Positions 1-8,542 of a stretch of DNA of 64,000 bases are shown here, piece after piece. The stretch's first letter is position 1. The number at the start of each line of letters is the position of its first letter. The notes below the pieces were generated by a model that did not search any database, was not told the origin of the DNA, and saw only the letters and a program-made list of their open reading frames with translations. The translations under genes and the position numbers were made by a program. Source of the stretch: an uncultured Oscillospiraceae bacterium. Lineage in GTDB: Bacteria > Bacillota > Clostridia > Oscillospirales > Acutalibacteraceae. The DNA is taken from contig CABULH010000003.1 of NCBI GenBank assembly GCA_902492455.1, positions 124,001 to 188,000 on the forward strand. Reading direction: 5' to 3'.

Positions 1-438
1 AAATTCCGGCGGCAGGGATTTGCGCACCTTGGAGCGGGTATATTTGGAGGCGGTGAGCTTGCACACCTCCACCAGCCGGTAAAGGGTGATGCTGTACCAA
101 TCCTCCATATTCACCCCTTCCCGCTTGATTTCCTCGATTTTCTCGGCGGGATAATAGATCAGGGTGGCGAACCAGGCCCGCTCCTTTTCCGGCATGGTGT
201 GGCCGAAGGCCAAATCCACCTTTTCCCGGATCACCCCGGAGCCGTTGTTGAAAATATGGCGGAAAGCCTCCTCCTCCCCGTGGAGATCGCTCATAAAATG
301 CTCCGTTCCCTTGGGAAGATTGAGGATAGCGTTGAGGTTGATGATCTCGGTACACACGGCCTGAATGGTGGGATACTGCTCGGAGAGCAGCCGCAGGTAC
401 CGCATATGTTCGGCATCAAAGGGATTCGCTTGGGGCAT
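1..438 (-). CDS. fbp: Fructose-1,6-bisphosphatase class III, N-terminal part
   Basis: The first about 146 residues of a protein that runs off the left edge of the window. The translation begins MPQANPFDAEHMRYLRLLSE and contains the HFMSDLHGEEEAF stretch. This matches the N-terminus of the manganese-dependent class III fructose-1,6-bisphosphatases of Firmicutes (about 650 residues), which hydrolyse fructose-1,6-bisphosphate in gluconeogenesis in the cytoplasm. The start is supported by a GAGGAGGGAG ribosome-binding site just upstream. The D-x-H-G-E segment belongs to the calcineurin-like phosphatase metal site. The gene lies 28 bases downstream of metK on the same strand, and no terminator is visible between them, so co-transcription is possible. 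The family call rests on the visible quarter only. Confidence 0.85.
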   Translation of the reverse strand, partial: MPQANPFDAEHMRYLRLLSEQYPTIQAVCTEIINLNAILNLPKGTEHFMSDLHGEEEAFRHIFNNGSGVIREKVDLAFGHTMPEKERAWFATLIYYPAEKIEEIKREGVNMEDWYSITLYRLVEVCKLTASKYTRSKVRKSLPPEF

Positions 439-466
439 AGTCTCCCTCCTCATTCAAAATCGGTTT

Positions 467-1651
467 TTACAGGCCCAGGGCCTCCCGCAGAGCGGCGGCG
501 CGGTCGGTTTTCTCCCAGGCCACGCCCAGATCCTCCCGGCCAACATGCCCATAGGCGGCCAGCTTCTGATAGATCGGCCGGCGCAGTTCCAGGGTATCAA
601 TGATGGCGGCGGGGCGGAAATCGAACACCCGGCGCACAGCCTCGGCCAGCCGGTCATCCGGCACCTTGCCGGTGCCCTCGGTATCCACCCGAACCGAAAC
701 CGGATGGGCCACGCCGATGGCATAGGCCAGCTGCACCTCGCAGCGGTCGGCCAACCCGGCCGCCACCACGTTCTTGGCCGCGTAACGGGCCATGTAGCTG
801 GCGGAGCGGTCCACCTTGGTGGGGTCCTTGCCGGAGAAGGCGCCGCCGCCGTGACGGGCATAGCCGCCATAGGTATCCACGATGATTTTCCGGCCGGTGA
901 GGCCGCTGTCCCCCTGAGGACCGCCCACCACAAAGCGGCCGGTGGGATTGACAAAAATCTTGGTTTCCTCATCCATCAGCCCGGCAGGGATCACGGGGCT
1001 GATCACCTGCTGGATCACGTCCCGGCGGATGGTTTCCAGAGAAGCCTCCTCGGCGTGCTGGGTGGATACCACCACCGCGTCGATGCGCACCGGGCGGTTG
1101 CCGTCGTATTCCACCGTGACCTGGGTTTTGCCATCAGGCCGCAGATAGGGCAGATCGCCGTTTTTCCGCAGCGCCGTCAGCCGCAGGGCCAGCTTATGGG
1201 CCAGGGAGATGGGCAGGGGCATCAATTCGGGGGTCTCGTTACAGGCGTAGCCAAACATCAAGCCCTGGTCGCCGGCGCCGATTTTATCGTAATCCTCCGC
1301 CTCCCGACCCCGGATTTCCAGCGCCTCGTTGACGCCCATGGCGATATCGGGGGACTGCTCATCGATGGCGGTGAGCACAGCGCAGGTGTTGCCGTCGAAC
1401 CGCTGAGCCGCGTCGTCATAGCCGATCTCCCGGATCACCCGCCGGGCGATTTTGGGAATATCCACATAGCAGGAGGTGGAGATTTCCCCCATCACCAGCA
1501 CCAGACCGGTGGTGGCGATGGTTTCGCAAGCCACATGGGCGTCCGGGTCCTGCTGGATAATGGCGTCCAGCACCGCATCGGAGATCTGGTCGCACACCTT
1601 GTCGGGATGCCCCTCCGTCACCGATTCAGAGGTGAAAAGCCGTTTTGCCAT
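467..1651 (-). CDS. metK: S-adenosylmethionine synthetase
   Basis: A 394-residue methionine adenosyltransferase, the normal length for bacterial MetK. It makes S-adenosylmethionine from methionine and ATP in the cytoplasm. The ATP motif GHPDK (residues 14-18), the hexapeptide GAGDQG (125-130) and the glycine-rich GGGAFSGKDPTKVDRS phosphate-binding loop are all intact, so the enzyme should be active. The start has an upstream GAGGAAGGA ribosome-binding site. The leader carries a SAM-I riboswitch and an intrinsic terminator (1718-1860), so expression should fall when SAM is abundant: a direct end-product feedback loop. Long open frames on the opposite strand are compositional shadows. Confidence 0.98.
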   Translation of the reverse strand: MAKRLFTSESVTEGHPDKVCDQISDAVLDAIIQQDPDAHVACETIATTGLVLVMGEISTSCYVDIPKIARRVIREIGYDDAAQRFDGNTCAVLTAIDEQSPDIAMGVNEALEIRGREAEDYDKIGAGDQGLMFGYACNETPELMPLPISLAHKLALRLTALRKNGDLPYLRPDGKTQVTVEYDGNRPVRIDAVVVSTQHAEEASLETIRRDVIQQVISPVIPAGLMDEETKIFVNPTGRFVVGGPQGDSGLTGRKIIVDTYGGYARHGGGAFSGKDPTKVDRSASYMARYAAKNVVAAGLADRCEVQLAYAIGVAHPVSVRVDTEGTGKVPDDRLAEAVRRVFDFRPAAIIDTLELRRPIYQKLAAYGHVGREDLGVAWEKTDRAAALREALGL

Positions 1652-1717
1652 TGTTTTTTCAATCCTTCCTCATATGAAATATCCTTCCGGGAATCCCCCG
1701 GCAATCCTTCACTCCAC

Positions 1718-1750
1718 AAAAAAACGCGCCTCGGCGGCAGCCGGGCGCGT
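1718..1750 (-). terminator. Riboswitch expression-platform terminator upstream of metK
   Basis: On the minus strand, ACGCGCC and GGCGCGT pair around a GC-rich loop and are followed by a run of seven T. The hairpin lies directly after the SAM-I aptamer and before the metK start. This is the intrinsic terminator expected to form when SAM is bound. Confidence 0.9.
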
Positions 1751-1860
1751 GTCTCCACCTCATCTGCCGGCTCCATGCCGCAGGAATTGGCACCTTTCGG
1801 CTGCATCGCCGCAGGTTGCCGGGCTTCATCGGGCCTGTACCCTCCGCCTCTCTTGATAAG
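1748..1860 (-). promoter_or_regulatory. SAM-I (S-box) riboswitch
   Basis: Read on the minus strand, the leader begins CTTATCAAGAGAGGCGGAGG, continues through the conserved GATGAAGCCCGGCAACC and AAGGTGCCAATTCC segments, and closes with GATGAGGTGGAGAC. These are the invariant P1/P2/P3 core elements of the SAM-I class. It sits about 100 bases upstream of metK, the standard S-box target, followed by a terminator, so it is expected to switch transcription off when SAM binds. Confidence 0.96.
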
Positions 1861-1929
1861 GAATGATTCGATTGTGGGTCAGCCCTCCGCCGGTCAAGGC
1901 GATGTTCCACCGCTCCGCCGACTGAGGAT

Positions 1930-1958
1930 ATCATACCATGTTTATGGCCAAAGGACAA
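1930..1958 (-). promoter_or_regulatory. Probable promoter for metK
   Basis: On the minus strand TTGTCC (complement of 1953-1958) is followed after 17 bases by TATGAT (complement of 1930-1935). The spacing is ideal, and transcription would start about 65 bases upstream of the SAM-I aptamer. The -35 box is only a partial match. Confidence 0.45.
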
Positions 1959-2079
1959 GAGGCAGTTTGTATAATCGGCCCTGGCTACATTTTCATCTGC
2001 GGTTTTCATAAAATCCCTCAACCAATCCCTTCGCTGGTTCAGAGGATCACCAATCCTCCCGGTTCCGCATTCTATTCTC

Positions 2080-2108
2080 TTGCAAAACCCGCCGAAAGAA
2101 GCTATAAT
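2080..2108 (+). promoter_or_regulatory. Promoter for the FMN riboswitch-ribU transcript
   Basis: TTGCAA at 2080-2085 and a perfect TATAAT at 2103-2108 are separated by 17 bases. They lie about 30 bases upstream of the FMN aptamer. This is a housekeeping-type promoter. Confidence 0.75.
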
Positions 2109-2135
2109 TCCAACTAACATTTGAATAGAGGAAAC

Positions 2136-2244
2136 GTCTTCAGGGCAGGGTGAAATTCCCTATCGGCGGTATAGTCCGCGAGCGCGCCGGCGCAGGATTT
2201 GGTGAGATTCCAAAACCGACAGTATAGTCTGGATGAAAGAAGAT
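2136..2244 (+). promoter_or_regulatory. FMN (RFN) riboswitch
   Basis: The sequence contains the hallmark RFN elements in order: TTCAGGGCAGGGTGAAATTCC, a central GGCGGTATAGTCCGCGAGCG, GATTTGGTGAGATTCCAAAAC, and CCGACAGTATAGTCTGGATG followed by GAAAGAAGA. This is the flavin mononucleotide aptamer. It precedes a terminator hairpin and a riboflavin-uptake gene, so it should shut off riboflavin import when FMN is plentiful. Confidence 0.98.
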
Positions 2245-2284
2245 AAGCTGGGGCAGCCCGGTTTTATGGTGATGTTCTTTGTCA

Positions 2285-2325
2285 GCATCTGAAAGACAGT
2301 CGTCTTTCAGATGCATTTTTATTTT
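2285..2325 (+). terminator. FMN riboswitch terminator
   Basis: A perfect 13 bp stem (GCATCTGAAAGAC at 2285-2297 with its complement at 2302-2314) has a 4-base loop and is followed by a T-rich tail. It lies between the FMN aptamer and the ribU ribosome-binding site and is the regulated terminator of the switch. Confidence 0.92.
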
Positions 2326-2340
2326 CCGGAGGACTTATCC

Positions 2341-2988
2341 ATGAACAGCAAAACCGCCCGCCTCACCACCGCCGCTATGCTTTGCGCCGTCGCCTACATA
2401 GCTATGGCTTTGATCCGCATTCCGGTGGTCCTGTTTCTCAAGTACGAGCCCAAGGATGTGATTATCGCCATCGGCGGCTTTCTGATGGGCCCATTCGTCT
2501 CCCTCACCATTTCCACGGCGGTAGCTCTGGTGGAAATGGTGACGGTGAGCGACACCGGCCCCATCGGCTGTGTGATGAACATTCTATCCAGCTGCAGCTT
2601 TGCCTGTACCGCGGCTCTGATTTACAAGCGGAAGCGAACCATGGGCAGCGCGGCGGCAGGGCTTGCGGCGGGCTGCCTGCTGATGACCGCTGTGATGCTG
2701 CTGTGGAACTACCTGATCACCCCGCTGTACATGGGCTATCCCCGCCAGGCGGTGGCGGAACTGCTGCTGCCCGCCTTCCTGCCTTTTAATTTATTAAAAG
2801 GCGGGCTGAACACCGCCCTGACGCTGCTGCTTTACAAACCGGTAACGGCAGGGCTGCGGCGGATGCGTATGGCGGCGGTGCCGGAGGAAGAAGCGGCGCG
2901 GAGCAACCGCATCGGGCTGCTGCTGGCAGCCGGACTGCTGCTGATTTCCTGCGTTTTGATCATCCTGGTATGGACGGGGATATTATAA
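2341..2988 (+). CDS. ribU: ECF transporter S component for riboflavin (RibU-like)
   Basis: A 215-residue, strongly hydrophobic protein with about five to six membrane segments and the N-terminal Thr/Ala-rich opening typical of ECF S components (TTAAMLCAVAYIAMALIRIPVV). The motif KYEPKDVIIAIGGFLMGP matches the RibU family, which binds riboflavin in the membrane and works with a shared energizing module (EcfAAT) encoded elsewhere. The ATG at 2341 is chosen because GGAGG lies immediately upstream; an earlier in-frame start would sit inside the terminator hairpin. The FMN riboswitch directly upstream supports the riboflavin assignment independently of the protein sequence. Confidence 0.93.
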   Translation: MNSKTARLTTAAMLCAVAYIAMALIRIPVVLFLKYEPKDVIIAIGGFLMGPFVSLTISTAVALVEMVTVSDTGPIGCVMNILSSCSFACTAALIYKRKRTMGSAAAGLAAGCLLMTAVMLLWNYLITPLYMGYPRQAVAELLLPAFLPFNLLKGGLNTALTLLLYKPVTAGLRRMRMAAVPEEEAARSNRIGLLLAAGLLLISCVLIILVWTGIL

Positions 2989-3014
2989 AAGCCGGAAAAA
3001 GGGACAAGAAAAGC

Positions 3015-3048
3015 AGCCCGGCCAATCGGTGTGCCGATTGGCCGGGCT
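3015..3048. terminator. Hairpin terminator between convergent ribU and regulator genes
   Basis: A perfect 15 bp stem (AGCCCGGCCAATCGG and its complement) with a TGTG loop. On the minus strand it is followed by a T-rich tract (CTTTTCTTG...CCCTTTTT). It lies between two convergent genes and probably serves both. Confidence 0.75.
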
Positions 3049-3082
3049 GGTTGGCAATCTGATTAACTTAACCTTTTTAACC

Positions 3083-4132
3083 TTATGTACGTTCAGTGTA
3101 CTTTCGCAGCATTTCACAGGCGGCATCAAAGCAGGCTGGATTCAAACTATACAGCACCGTGCGCCCCTGATTTCTTGACTTAATCATGTTGGCCTTGATC
3201 ATCAACGAAAGATGGTAGTAAGCATTGGTTCCAGTCAGATCCAGCTTTCTTTCCAAATCCTTAATGGTAACTTCTCCCTTCTCTAACATCAAGTCAAGCA
3301 TACCAATACGGTTATCCTCTGCTATGGCGTTCCCGAAAACAGATATTTTGGGCGCTAGATTTTGCGATATTAAATAATTCCAAAACCCAACATAGTCCAC
3401 ACCTAGCAATAAAAGCATCTCATTACCATAAAAGTGCATTTTGACACAGTTCTTCATGAGGACACAGGGAGAAAGATGCATGATCTGAAAACGATCAATG
3501 TCAATGGTTTCTACCTTATATTGTTTAAATTCGGCTGACAGCTTTTGAAAATCCACCTGGTGTTCCAGATGTAATATTTTTGACATGTTTTTTTCACGCC
3601 ATTGAGCAAGTTGGACTTCCTTTTTTATCAATTCATAAGACAGCTTTTGCGTCATATAACTAGGTTCTAAAAAAAACGCATACAAACTGCTTTTTAGTTC
3701 CCCGCTATAAGAAGAATTTCTGATTAACCGTCCCACATGAGTCACAGAATGCAGGCACTGCTCAACTTCCTTTTCCGTGAGGTCAGTAAAATAATATTTT
3801 AGAAGGGCAGCAGCCACTCGCTGATGGTCGGAAAGATCATTTTGCACCGTGGAAAAATTGTAGCTTTCCCGGAGTTCGCCAATATGGGGATCATAACAAA
3901 ACCGAGTAATAAAACTTACTTTTCTATCATCTCCTACCTGGAAAAAAAGGCGAAGTTCTTCAGGGATAGGACCAAATTCCTCCTCCATCTTCAGAAAATA
4001 TTCTTTCTCTTCAGCCTCTCTGCTGTTGTCAATAAAATGAGCAAAACAATAATCTGTATTAAAATGGAATACAAATATATAGAACAGATCATACAGGTAT
4101 CCCGGTTCTGTGATAGATAATATTTTTTTCAT
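3083..4132 (-). CDS. Winged-helix (ArsR-like) transcriptional regulator with large N-terminal region
   Basis: A 349-residue protein. Residues about 265-345 form a compact winged-helix domain: a helical pair around RIGMLDLMLEKGEVTIKDLE, a recognition helix near LTGTNAYYHLSLMIKANMI, and a wing near NQGRTVLYSLN. This arrangement is typical of ArsR-type regulators. The first 260 residues are not recognised. They lack membrane segments and are rich in charged and aromatic residues, so they may form a sensor or dimerisation region. The gene is clearly AT-richer than its neighbours and is bounded by hairpin terminators on both sides, which suggests it was acquired as a single-gene cassette. Its target is unknown. 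Confidence 0.7.
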   Translation of the reverse strand: MKKILSITEPGYLYDLFYIFVFHFNTDYCFAHFIDNSREAEEKEYFLKMEEEFGPIPEELRLFFQVGDDRKVSFITRFCYDPHIGELRESYNFSTVQNDLSDHQRVAAALLKYYFTDLTEKEVEQCLHSVTHVGRLIRNSSYSGELKSSLYAFFLEPSYMTQKLSYELIKKEVQLAQWREKNMSKILHLEHQVDFQKLSAEFKQYKVETIDIDRFQIMHLSPCVLMKNCVKMHFYGNEMLLLLGVDYVGFWNYLISQNLAPKISVFGNAIAEDNRIGMLDLMLEKGEVTIKDLERKLDLTGTNAYYHLSLMIKANMIKSRNQGRTVLYSLNPACFDAACEMLRKYTERT

Positions 4133-4329
4133 AGCCTTACCCTCTTATCATGTATCATCTGGAATGATTGGCGTAAATAAGCAACTTATTCGGTATATAT
4201 TATATAAATTCTACCATATAAAAAAGAAAAAAGCAACGATATTTCCTTTCAAATCGTGCGCATTGTGAAAGAGCACATTTATCAAAAGAGCCCTTGCTCC
4301 CGAGCAAAACCGGAATGAAAAGAAATTGA
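4133..4329. other. AT-rich promoter region of the regulator
   Basis: About 200 bases of AT-rich DNA upstream of the minus-strand regulator. It contains a TATAAT-like box on the minus strand (complement of 4199-4204) inside a TATATATTATATAA tract. No gene is seen. Confidence 0.4.
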
Positions 4330-4375
4330 AAAACGGCATTTTACCGGCCGCAAAGCCGATAAAATGCCGTTTTTA
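4330..4375. terminator. Bidirectional hairpin terminator
   Basis: A 19 bp stem with one C/A mismatch (AAAACGGCATTTTACCGGC against its near-complement) with a short loop, followed by T runs on both strands. Confidence 0.75.
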
Positions 4376-4429
4376 TTATGCCAAAAGCTCAAAAAATTCG
4401 TTTATATGGCCTTTCATGCGATATCGGGG

Positions 4430-4783
4430 AACCCCCGGAAAAGGTGGAGATTAACACTGCGAGGCAGCCCTGTGTTCCGCTGGAACACCAGGGCACCCCC
4501 GGCGAGTTGGAGATTAACGCTTCGCGTTAACTCCTGGAAGAACCGCTTGTGCACCGTACATAGTGGTGCACATTTTGCGGCATTCGCCGCAAACCCGCCG
4601 TTCTTCTCGCGCGTACTTGATGCGAAAAATCTCCTGCGCATTGATTTCGCAAAATATTTCGCGTCCTGCGGGGCGCGACGAGGGCTTTGCCCCTCGACCC
4701 CTGCCGCCCGGAGACAGAGCCCGGCTCTGAATGGCAGCCGGGCTCTGCGCGAAAAAAGGCGGGCGAAAACTTTTTCTTATGCT
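4430..4783. other. Hairpin-rich non-coding region downstream of the ABC exporter
   Basis: About 350 bases without a credible gene, composed of successive short inverted repeats. They include CCCTG-TGTTCC/GGAACA-CAGGG (about 4470-4495), TTAACGC/GCGTTAA (about 4515-4531), TTTGCGGC/GCCGCAAA-like (about 4573-4592) and a perfect 12 bp stem CAGAGCCCGGCT/AGCCGGGCTCTG (4715-4726 and 4736-4747). GGAGATTAAC occurs twice. It looks like a mosaic of short intergenic repeat elements lying in the 3' region of the minus-strand exporter operon. Confidence 0.5.
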
Positions 4784-6580
4784 TTACACCGTGGCAATCA
4801 CGCCCTGGTCCTGGGCCTGGGCGGTATACAGATGATAATACAGCCCCTTCTTGGCCAGCAGCTCTTCATGACTGCCGGATTCCAGCACCTGCTTATTGCC
4901 GATATACAGAATCCGGTCACAGTTTTTGATGGTGGACAGCCGGTGGGCGATGATAAAGGAGGTTCGCCCTTTCAGCAGGGCGGCAATCCCCTCCTGCAGC
5001 AGCCGCTCGGTTTTGGTATCGATGGAGGAAGTGGCTTCATCCAGGATCAGAATTTTGGGGTCGGACAGCAGGGTACGGGCAAAGGCGATCAGCTGCTTCT
5101 GCCCCTGAGACAAACGGCTGCCCCGCTCATTAACCTCGGTGTAATACCCCTTCTCCATCTCCATAATGAAATCATGGGCGCGGACAGCCTTAGCCGCCGC
5201 CTCCACCTCTTCCGGAGTGGCATCCAGCCGACCGTAGCGGATATTATCCATAATGGTGCCGCTGAAAATGAAGCTATCCTGGAGCATAATACCCATCTGG
5301 GTGCGCAGGGAGTGGAGGGTGACCTGGGCGATATCATATTCCCCGTCGATCAGCAGTTCCCCATCGGTGAGGTTATAGAAGCGGCTGATCAGGTTCACCA
5401 CCGTGGTTTTACCCGCGCCGGTGGGACCCACCAGAGCGATGCTCTCCCCGGCCTTGACCTGGAAATTCAGGTCCTCCAGAATGTGAATGTCCTTCTCATA
5501 CTCAAAGGTCACGTGGCGGAACTCCACATCGCCCCGGATGGGCGGCAGTTCCATGGCGCCGGGCTGGTCGTCCACCACCACCGGTTCATCCATAGTTTCA
5601 AAGATGCGTTCCAGGTAGGCGATGTTATTGACGAAGGTGTTATAGATATTCGCCAGGTTGGTGATGGGCTGCCAGAAGCGGCTGACATACTGGCCCATGG
5701 TGAGCAGCACGGCGAAGGTGCCGATGCTGCCGCCCAGCCAATAGGCTCCGGCCAGATACAGAACGGTGAAAACAATCTGGGTCAGCAGCTCGGAGGACAG
5801 CCAGACGGCGTTGCCGACATAAATGGCCTTAATCCACGCCTTGCGGCAGGCCTCGATGAGGCGGCGCATGATGGTGATGTTTTCCTCCTGCCGGGCAAAC
5901 AGCTGGCTGACCCGGACACCGTCGATGCTTTCCGCCAGGTAGGCGTTATAGTTGGAGTTTTTGTTGGACTGGTTCTGCCAGTATTTCCGCTGGCGGGGTT
6001 TGAGGATCAGCACAATCGCCACGAAAATGGGCAGGCCCGCGATGATGATAAGCGCCAGCTTGGCATCCACCGAAAACATGAAGATGGTGATGAAGATCAC
6101 GTTCATGATTTCCAGTATGCTGTTGATGATGCCGTTGGACAGCATATCCGACACCGAGTTGACATAGTTGATCACCCGCACCAGAATCTTGCCGGCGGGG
6201 CGGCTGTCGTAATAGCTGAAGGGCAGCTTCTGCAGATGGGCGAAGAGATCCTCCCGGATATCGTAGATGATCTCCTGGCTGACATGGGCCATCATCCGGG
6301 CGCGGATGGTGGTGAACAGGATGCTCAGCGCGATGATGCCGGTGTAGGCCAGCGCCAGGAGGCCCAGCAGCTTCACGTCCTTATTGGGCACCGCGTCCTC
6401 CAGGGTCCACTGCATGATCTTGGGGCCGAACAGCCCCGCCACCGACGCCACGGCGCTGAGGAGCAGCGCCATCAGCATACGGAATTTGTGGCGCTTGATG
6501 TACTTCATCGCCCGCTTGAGATGCGAAAAGCTAAAGGGGGATTCCAGGGTTTCGTCCACATCAAACTTGTTGCGTGCCAT
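4784..6580 (-). CDS. ABC exporter half-transporter, subunit B (catalytic-site subunit)
   Basis: A 598-residue exporter-type half transporter with an N-terminal six-helix membrane domain (about residues 30-330) and a C-terminal ATPase. Walker A is GPTGAGKTT. Walker B is followed by the catalytic glutamate (ILILDEATSS), and the H-loop histidine is present (IAHRLST). The signature is the altered LSQGQ instead of LSGGQ. The upstream partner shows the complementary pattern, so the two should form a heterodimer with one consensus and one degenerate ATP site, as known for LmrCD/TM287-288-type multidrug or lipid exporters. The start is coupled to the partner stop by a TGATG overlap with a strong GGGGAGGTGAGG ribosome-binding site. 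The substrate cannot be read from sequence. Confidence 0.92.
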   Translation of the reverse strand: MARNKFDVDETLESPFSFSHLKRAMKYIKRHKFRMLMALLLSAVASVAGLFGPKIMQWTLEDAVPNKDVKLLGLLALAYTGIIALSILFTTIRARMMAHVSQEIIYDIREDLFAHLQKLPFSYYDSRPAGKILVRVINYVNSVSDMLSNGIINSILEIMNVIFITIFMFSVDAKLALIIIAGLPIFVAIVLILKPRQRKYWQNQSNKNSNYNAYLAESIDGVRVSQLFARQEENITIMRRLIEACRKAWIKAIYVGNAVWLSSELLTQIVFTVLYLAGAYWLGGSIGTFAVLLTMGQYVSRFWQPITNLANIYNTFVNNIAYLERIFETMDEPVVVDDQPGAMELPPIRGDVEFRHVTFEYEKDIHILEDLNFQVKAGESIALVGPTGAGKTTVVNLISRFYNLTDGELLIDGEYDIAQVTLHSLRTQMGIMLQDSFIFSGTIMDNIRYGRLDATPEEVEAAAKAVRAHDFIMEMEKGYYTEVNERGSRLSQGQKQLIAFARTLLSDPKILILDEATSSIDTKTERLLQEGIAALLKGRTSFIIAHRLSTIKNCDRILYIGNKQVLESGSHEELLAKKGLYYHLYTAQAQDQGVIATV

Positions 6581-8349
6581 CAGGCCTCACCTCCCCGTAG
6601 GGCTGCCGCCGATGCGACGGGCGCATCCTCTATGCCGTTCTGCAGGGCGTAGGTCTCCCAATAATACCCCTTGTTTTTCAGCAGCTCCTCATGGGTGCCG
6701 CGCTCGGCGATCTCCCCATTCTGCAGCACGATGATCTGATCCGCGTCCTTGACGGAGGATATCCGCTGGGCGATGATGATCTTGGTGCAGGCATAGGGCA
6801 GCTCCCGCAGCTGCTGCTGTATGTATTTTTCGGTTTCCATATCCAGGGCGGAGGTGGTATCATCCAGCACCAGAACCGCCGGTTCCACCGCCATGGCCCG
6901 GGCCAGGGCCAGGCGCTGCTTCTGTCCGCCGGACAGGCCAACGCCCCGCTCGCCCACAATGGTGTCGTAGCTCTCGGGCATCTTTACCACAAACTCGGCA
7001 GCGCCCGCGCGGCGGGCATAATCCTGCGCTTCCTCTTCGGTGAGCGCCTGGTTGCCGAAAACAATGTTGCCCTCCACCGTATCGGAGAAGAGGAACACCT
7101 CCTGCGTGGCGGTGCCCACCGCATGGCGCAACTGCTGGAGTTTCCAGAAATGCACGTCGCAGTCATCCACCAGCACCTGGCCCCCGTCCACATCGTAAAA
7201 CCGGGAAAGCAGATTGATTAAGGTGGTTTTGCCCGAGCCGGTGGGACCCATCACCGCCAGGGTCTGGCCCGGCTCCACCGTGAAGCTGACGTGATCCAGC
7301 ACCTTCACGCTGCCAAAGGAAAAGGACACGTCCCGGAATTCAATCTTACCTTTGGGCTGCGGATGATCCTCCGCGTCCTGACGGTCCACGATCAGCGGGC
7401 GGGAATAATACACCTCGATGATCTTATTGGCCGATGCGGCGAAGCGCTGCATATCGTTGATCAGGTTGCCCAGGTTGCGCATGGGGTTCGCCAGCGCCCA
7501 GGCCAGGGAGGTGAAAATCGTCAGCTCGCCGGGGGTGATTTCCCCCCAGATGATGAACAGTCCCCCGAGAAAAATGGTGATAAGGGACATGGCATTGGCC
7601 AGGATTTCGATAAAGGGGAAAAAGGTCAGCCACAGCTTATTGATATCCAGGTTGGCATCCCGGAAGTCCGCATTTTTCTGATGAAACCGCTCTTTTTCAT
7701 AGTCCTCCCGGGCGAAGGCCTTCACCACCCGGTTGCCCGCGATATTTTCCTGGGCGGCGGTGTTCATCTCGGAAAGACGATCCCGCATGCCGACAAACAG
7801 GGGCCGCACCTTTTTGGAATACAGCTTGGTAATCAGCATCAGCAGCGGCGTCACCGCCAGCAGCAGCAGGGTCAGCTTCCAGCTGATGGAGAAGAAAAGG
7901 ATCAGGGTGGAAACAAACATCACCACGCTGTCCAGCGCGGTATAGGACAAATAAGCCAGAAAATGCCGGCACCAGTCCACATCCGCGGACAGCCGGGTCA
8001 TCAGGTCACCGGTGCGGTTCCGGTCAAAGAAGCGCATCTCCTGATACTGGAGTACCTCGAACAGCCGCGACCGCAGATTAAACAGCACGTTCTGCGAGCT
8101 CTTCTCCAGATAGATAATCATCAGATACCGCAGGGAAAGCCGCACCGCCTGCATCCCCAGCATCAGCAGCAGGATGCCCAGCAGGGGCTCCGTGTTCTCC
8201 GCCAGAATCACATCGTCGAACAGAATCTTGGTCAAATACGGATTCACCAACAGCAGACAGCTGGTCACCACGGATAAAATCAGCGCCGTGATATACCGCC
8301 ATCGGTATCGGCCGTCCATGTTACGCCACAGCCATCGGATCTGGAACAT
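6580..8349 (-). CDS. ABC exporter half-transporter, subunit A (degenerate ATP site)
   Basis: A 589-residue fused membrane/ATPase half transporter and first gene of the pair. Walker A (GPTGSGKTT) and the signature VGLSGGQ are canonical. The residue after Walker B is aspartate (VLVLDDTTSA) instead of the catalytic glutamate, and the H-loop histidine is glutamine (IIAQRISS). These two substitutions define the degenerate nucleotide site of heterodimeric ABC exporters. The membrane domain occupies about residues 15-310. The ribosome-binding site GGGTAGGGTGATG precedes the ATG. No dedicated regulator lies next to the operon. Confidence 0.93.
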   Translation of the reverse strand: MFQIRWLWRNMDGRYRWRYITALILSVVTSCLLLVNPYLTKILFDDVILAENTEPLLGILLLMLGMQAVRLSLRYLMIIYLEKSSQNVLFNLRSRLFEVLQYQEMRFFDRNRTGDLMTRLSADVDWCRHFLAYLSYTALDSVVMFVSTLILFFSISWKLTLLLLAVTPLLMLITKLYSKKVRPLFVGMRDRLSEMNTAAQENIAGNRVVKAFAREDYEKERFHQKNADFRDANLDINKLWLTFFPFIEILANAMSLITIFLGGLFIIWGEITPGELTIFTSLAWALANPMRNLGNLINDMQRFAASANKIIEVYYSRPLIVDRQDAEDHPQPKGKIEFRDVSFSFGSVKVLDHVSFTVEPGQTLAVMGPTGSGKTTLINLLSRFYDVDGGQVLVDDCDVHFWKLQQLRHAVGTATQEVFLFSDTVEGNIVFGNQALTEEEAQDYARRAGAAEFVVKMPESYDTIVGERGVGLSGGQKQRLALARAMAVEPAVLVLDDTTSALDMETEKYIQQQLRELPYACTKIIIAQRISSVKDADQIIVLQNGEIAERGTHEELLKNKGYYWETYALQNGIEDAPVASAAALRGGEA

Positions 8350-8542
8350 GCCATCACCCTACCCTCTCCACACAAGGAACATTTCAGTCCACTAAACCGC
8401 CTCCGTTGTACATGACCCATTATACCGATCACCCCGAAAAAAGATACCCTTAATCGGACGAATTATCCGAGAAATTTTTCCATGAATTTCGTCAGAATCA
8501 CGAAGGATTTCGGCGCTTTCCGGCGTGTCTATTCCTTATTTA

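Noticed and set aside
365..2011. 548-codon plus-strand open frame over metK and its leader
   Set aside because: It is antisense to metK and the SAM-I riboswitch, has no ribosome-binding site or family motif, and arises from GC-rich codon bias.
1659..2120. Minus-strand frame of 153 codons before metK
   Set aside because: It overlaps the SAM-I riboswitch and terminator; its sequence shows no protein family.
4364..6652. 762-codon plus-strand frame
   Set aside because: It is the antisense shadow of the ABC exporter gene; its composition (His/Gln/Gly-rich) is typical of such shadows.
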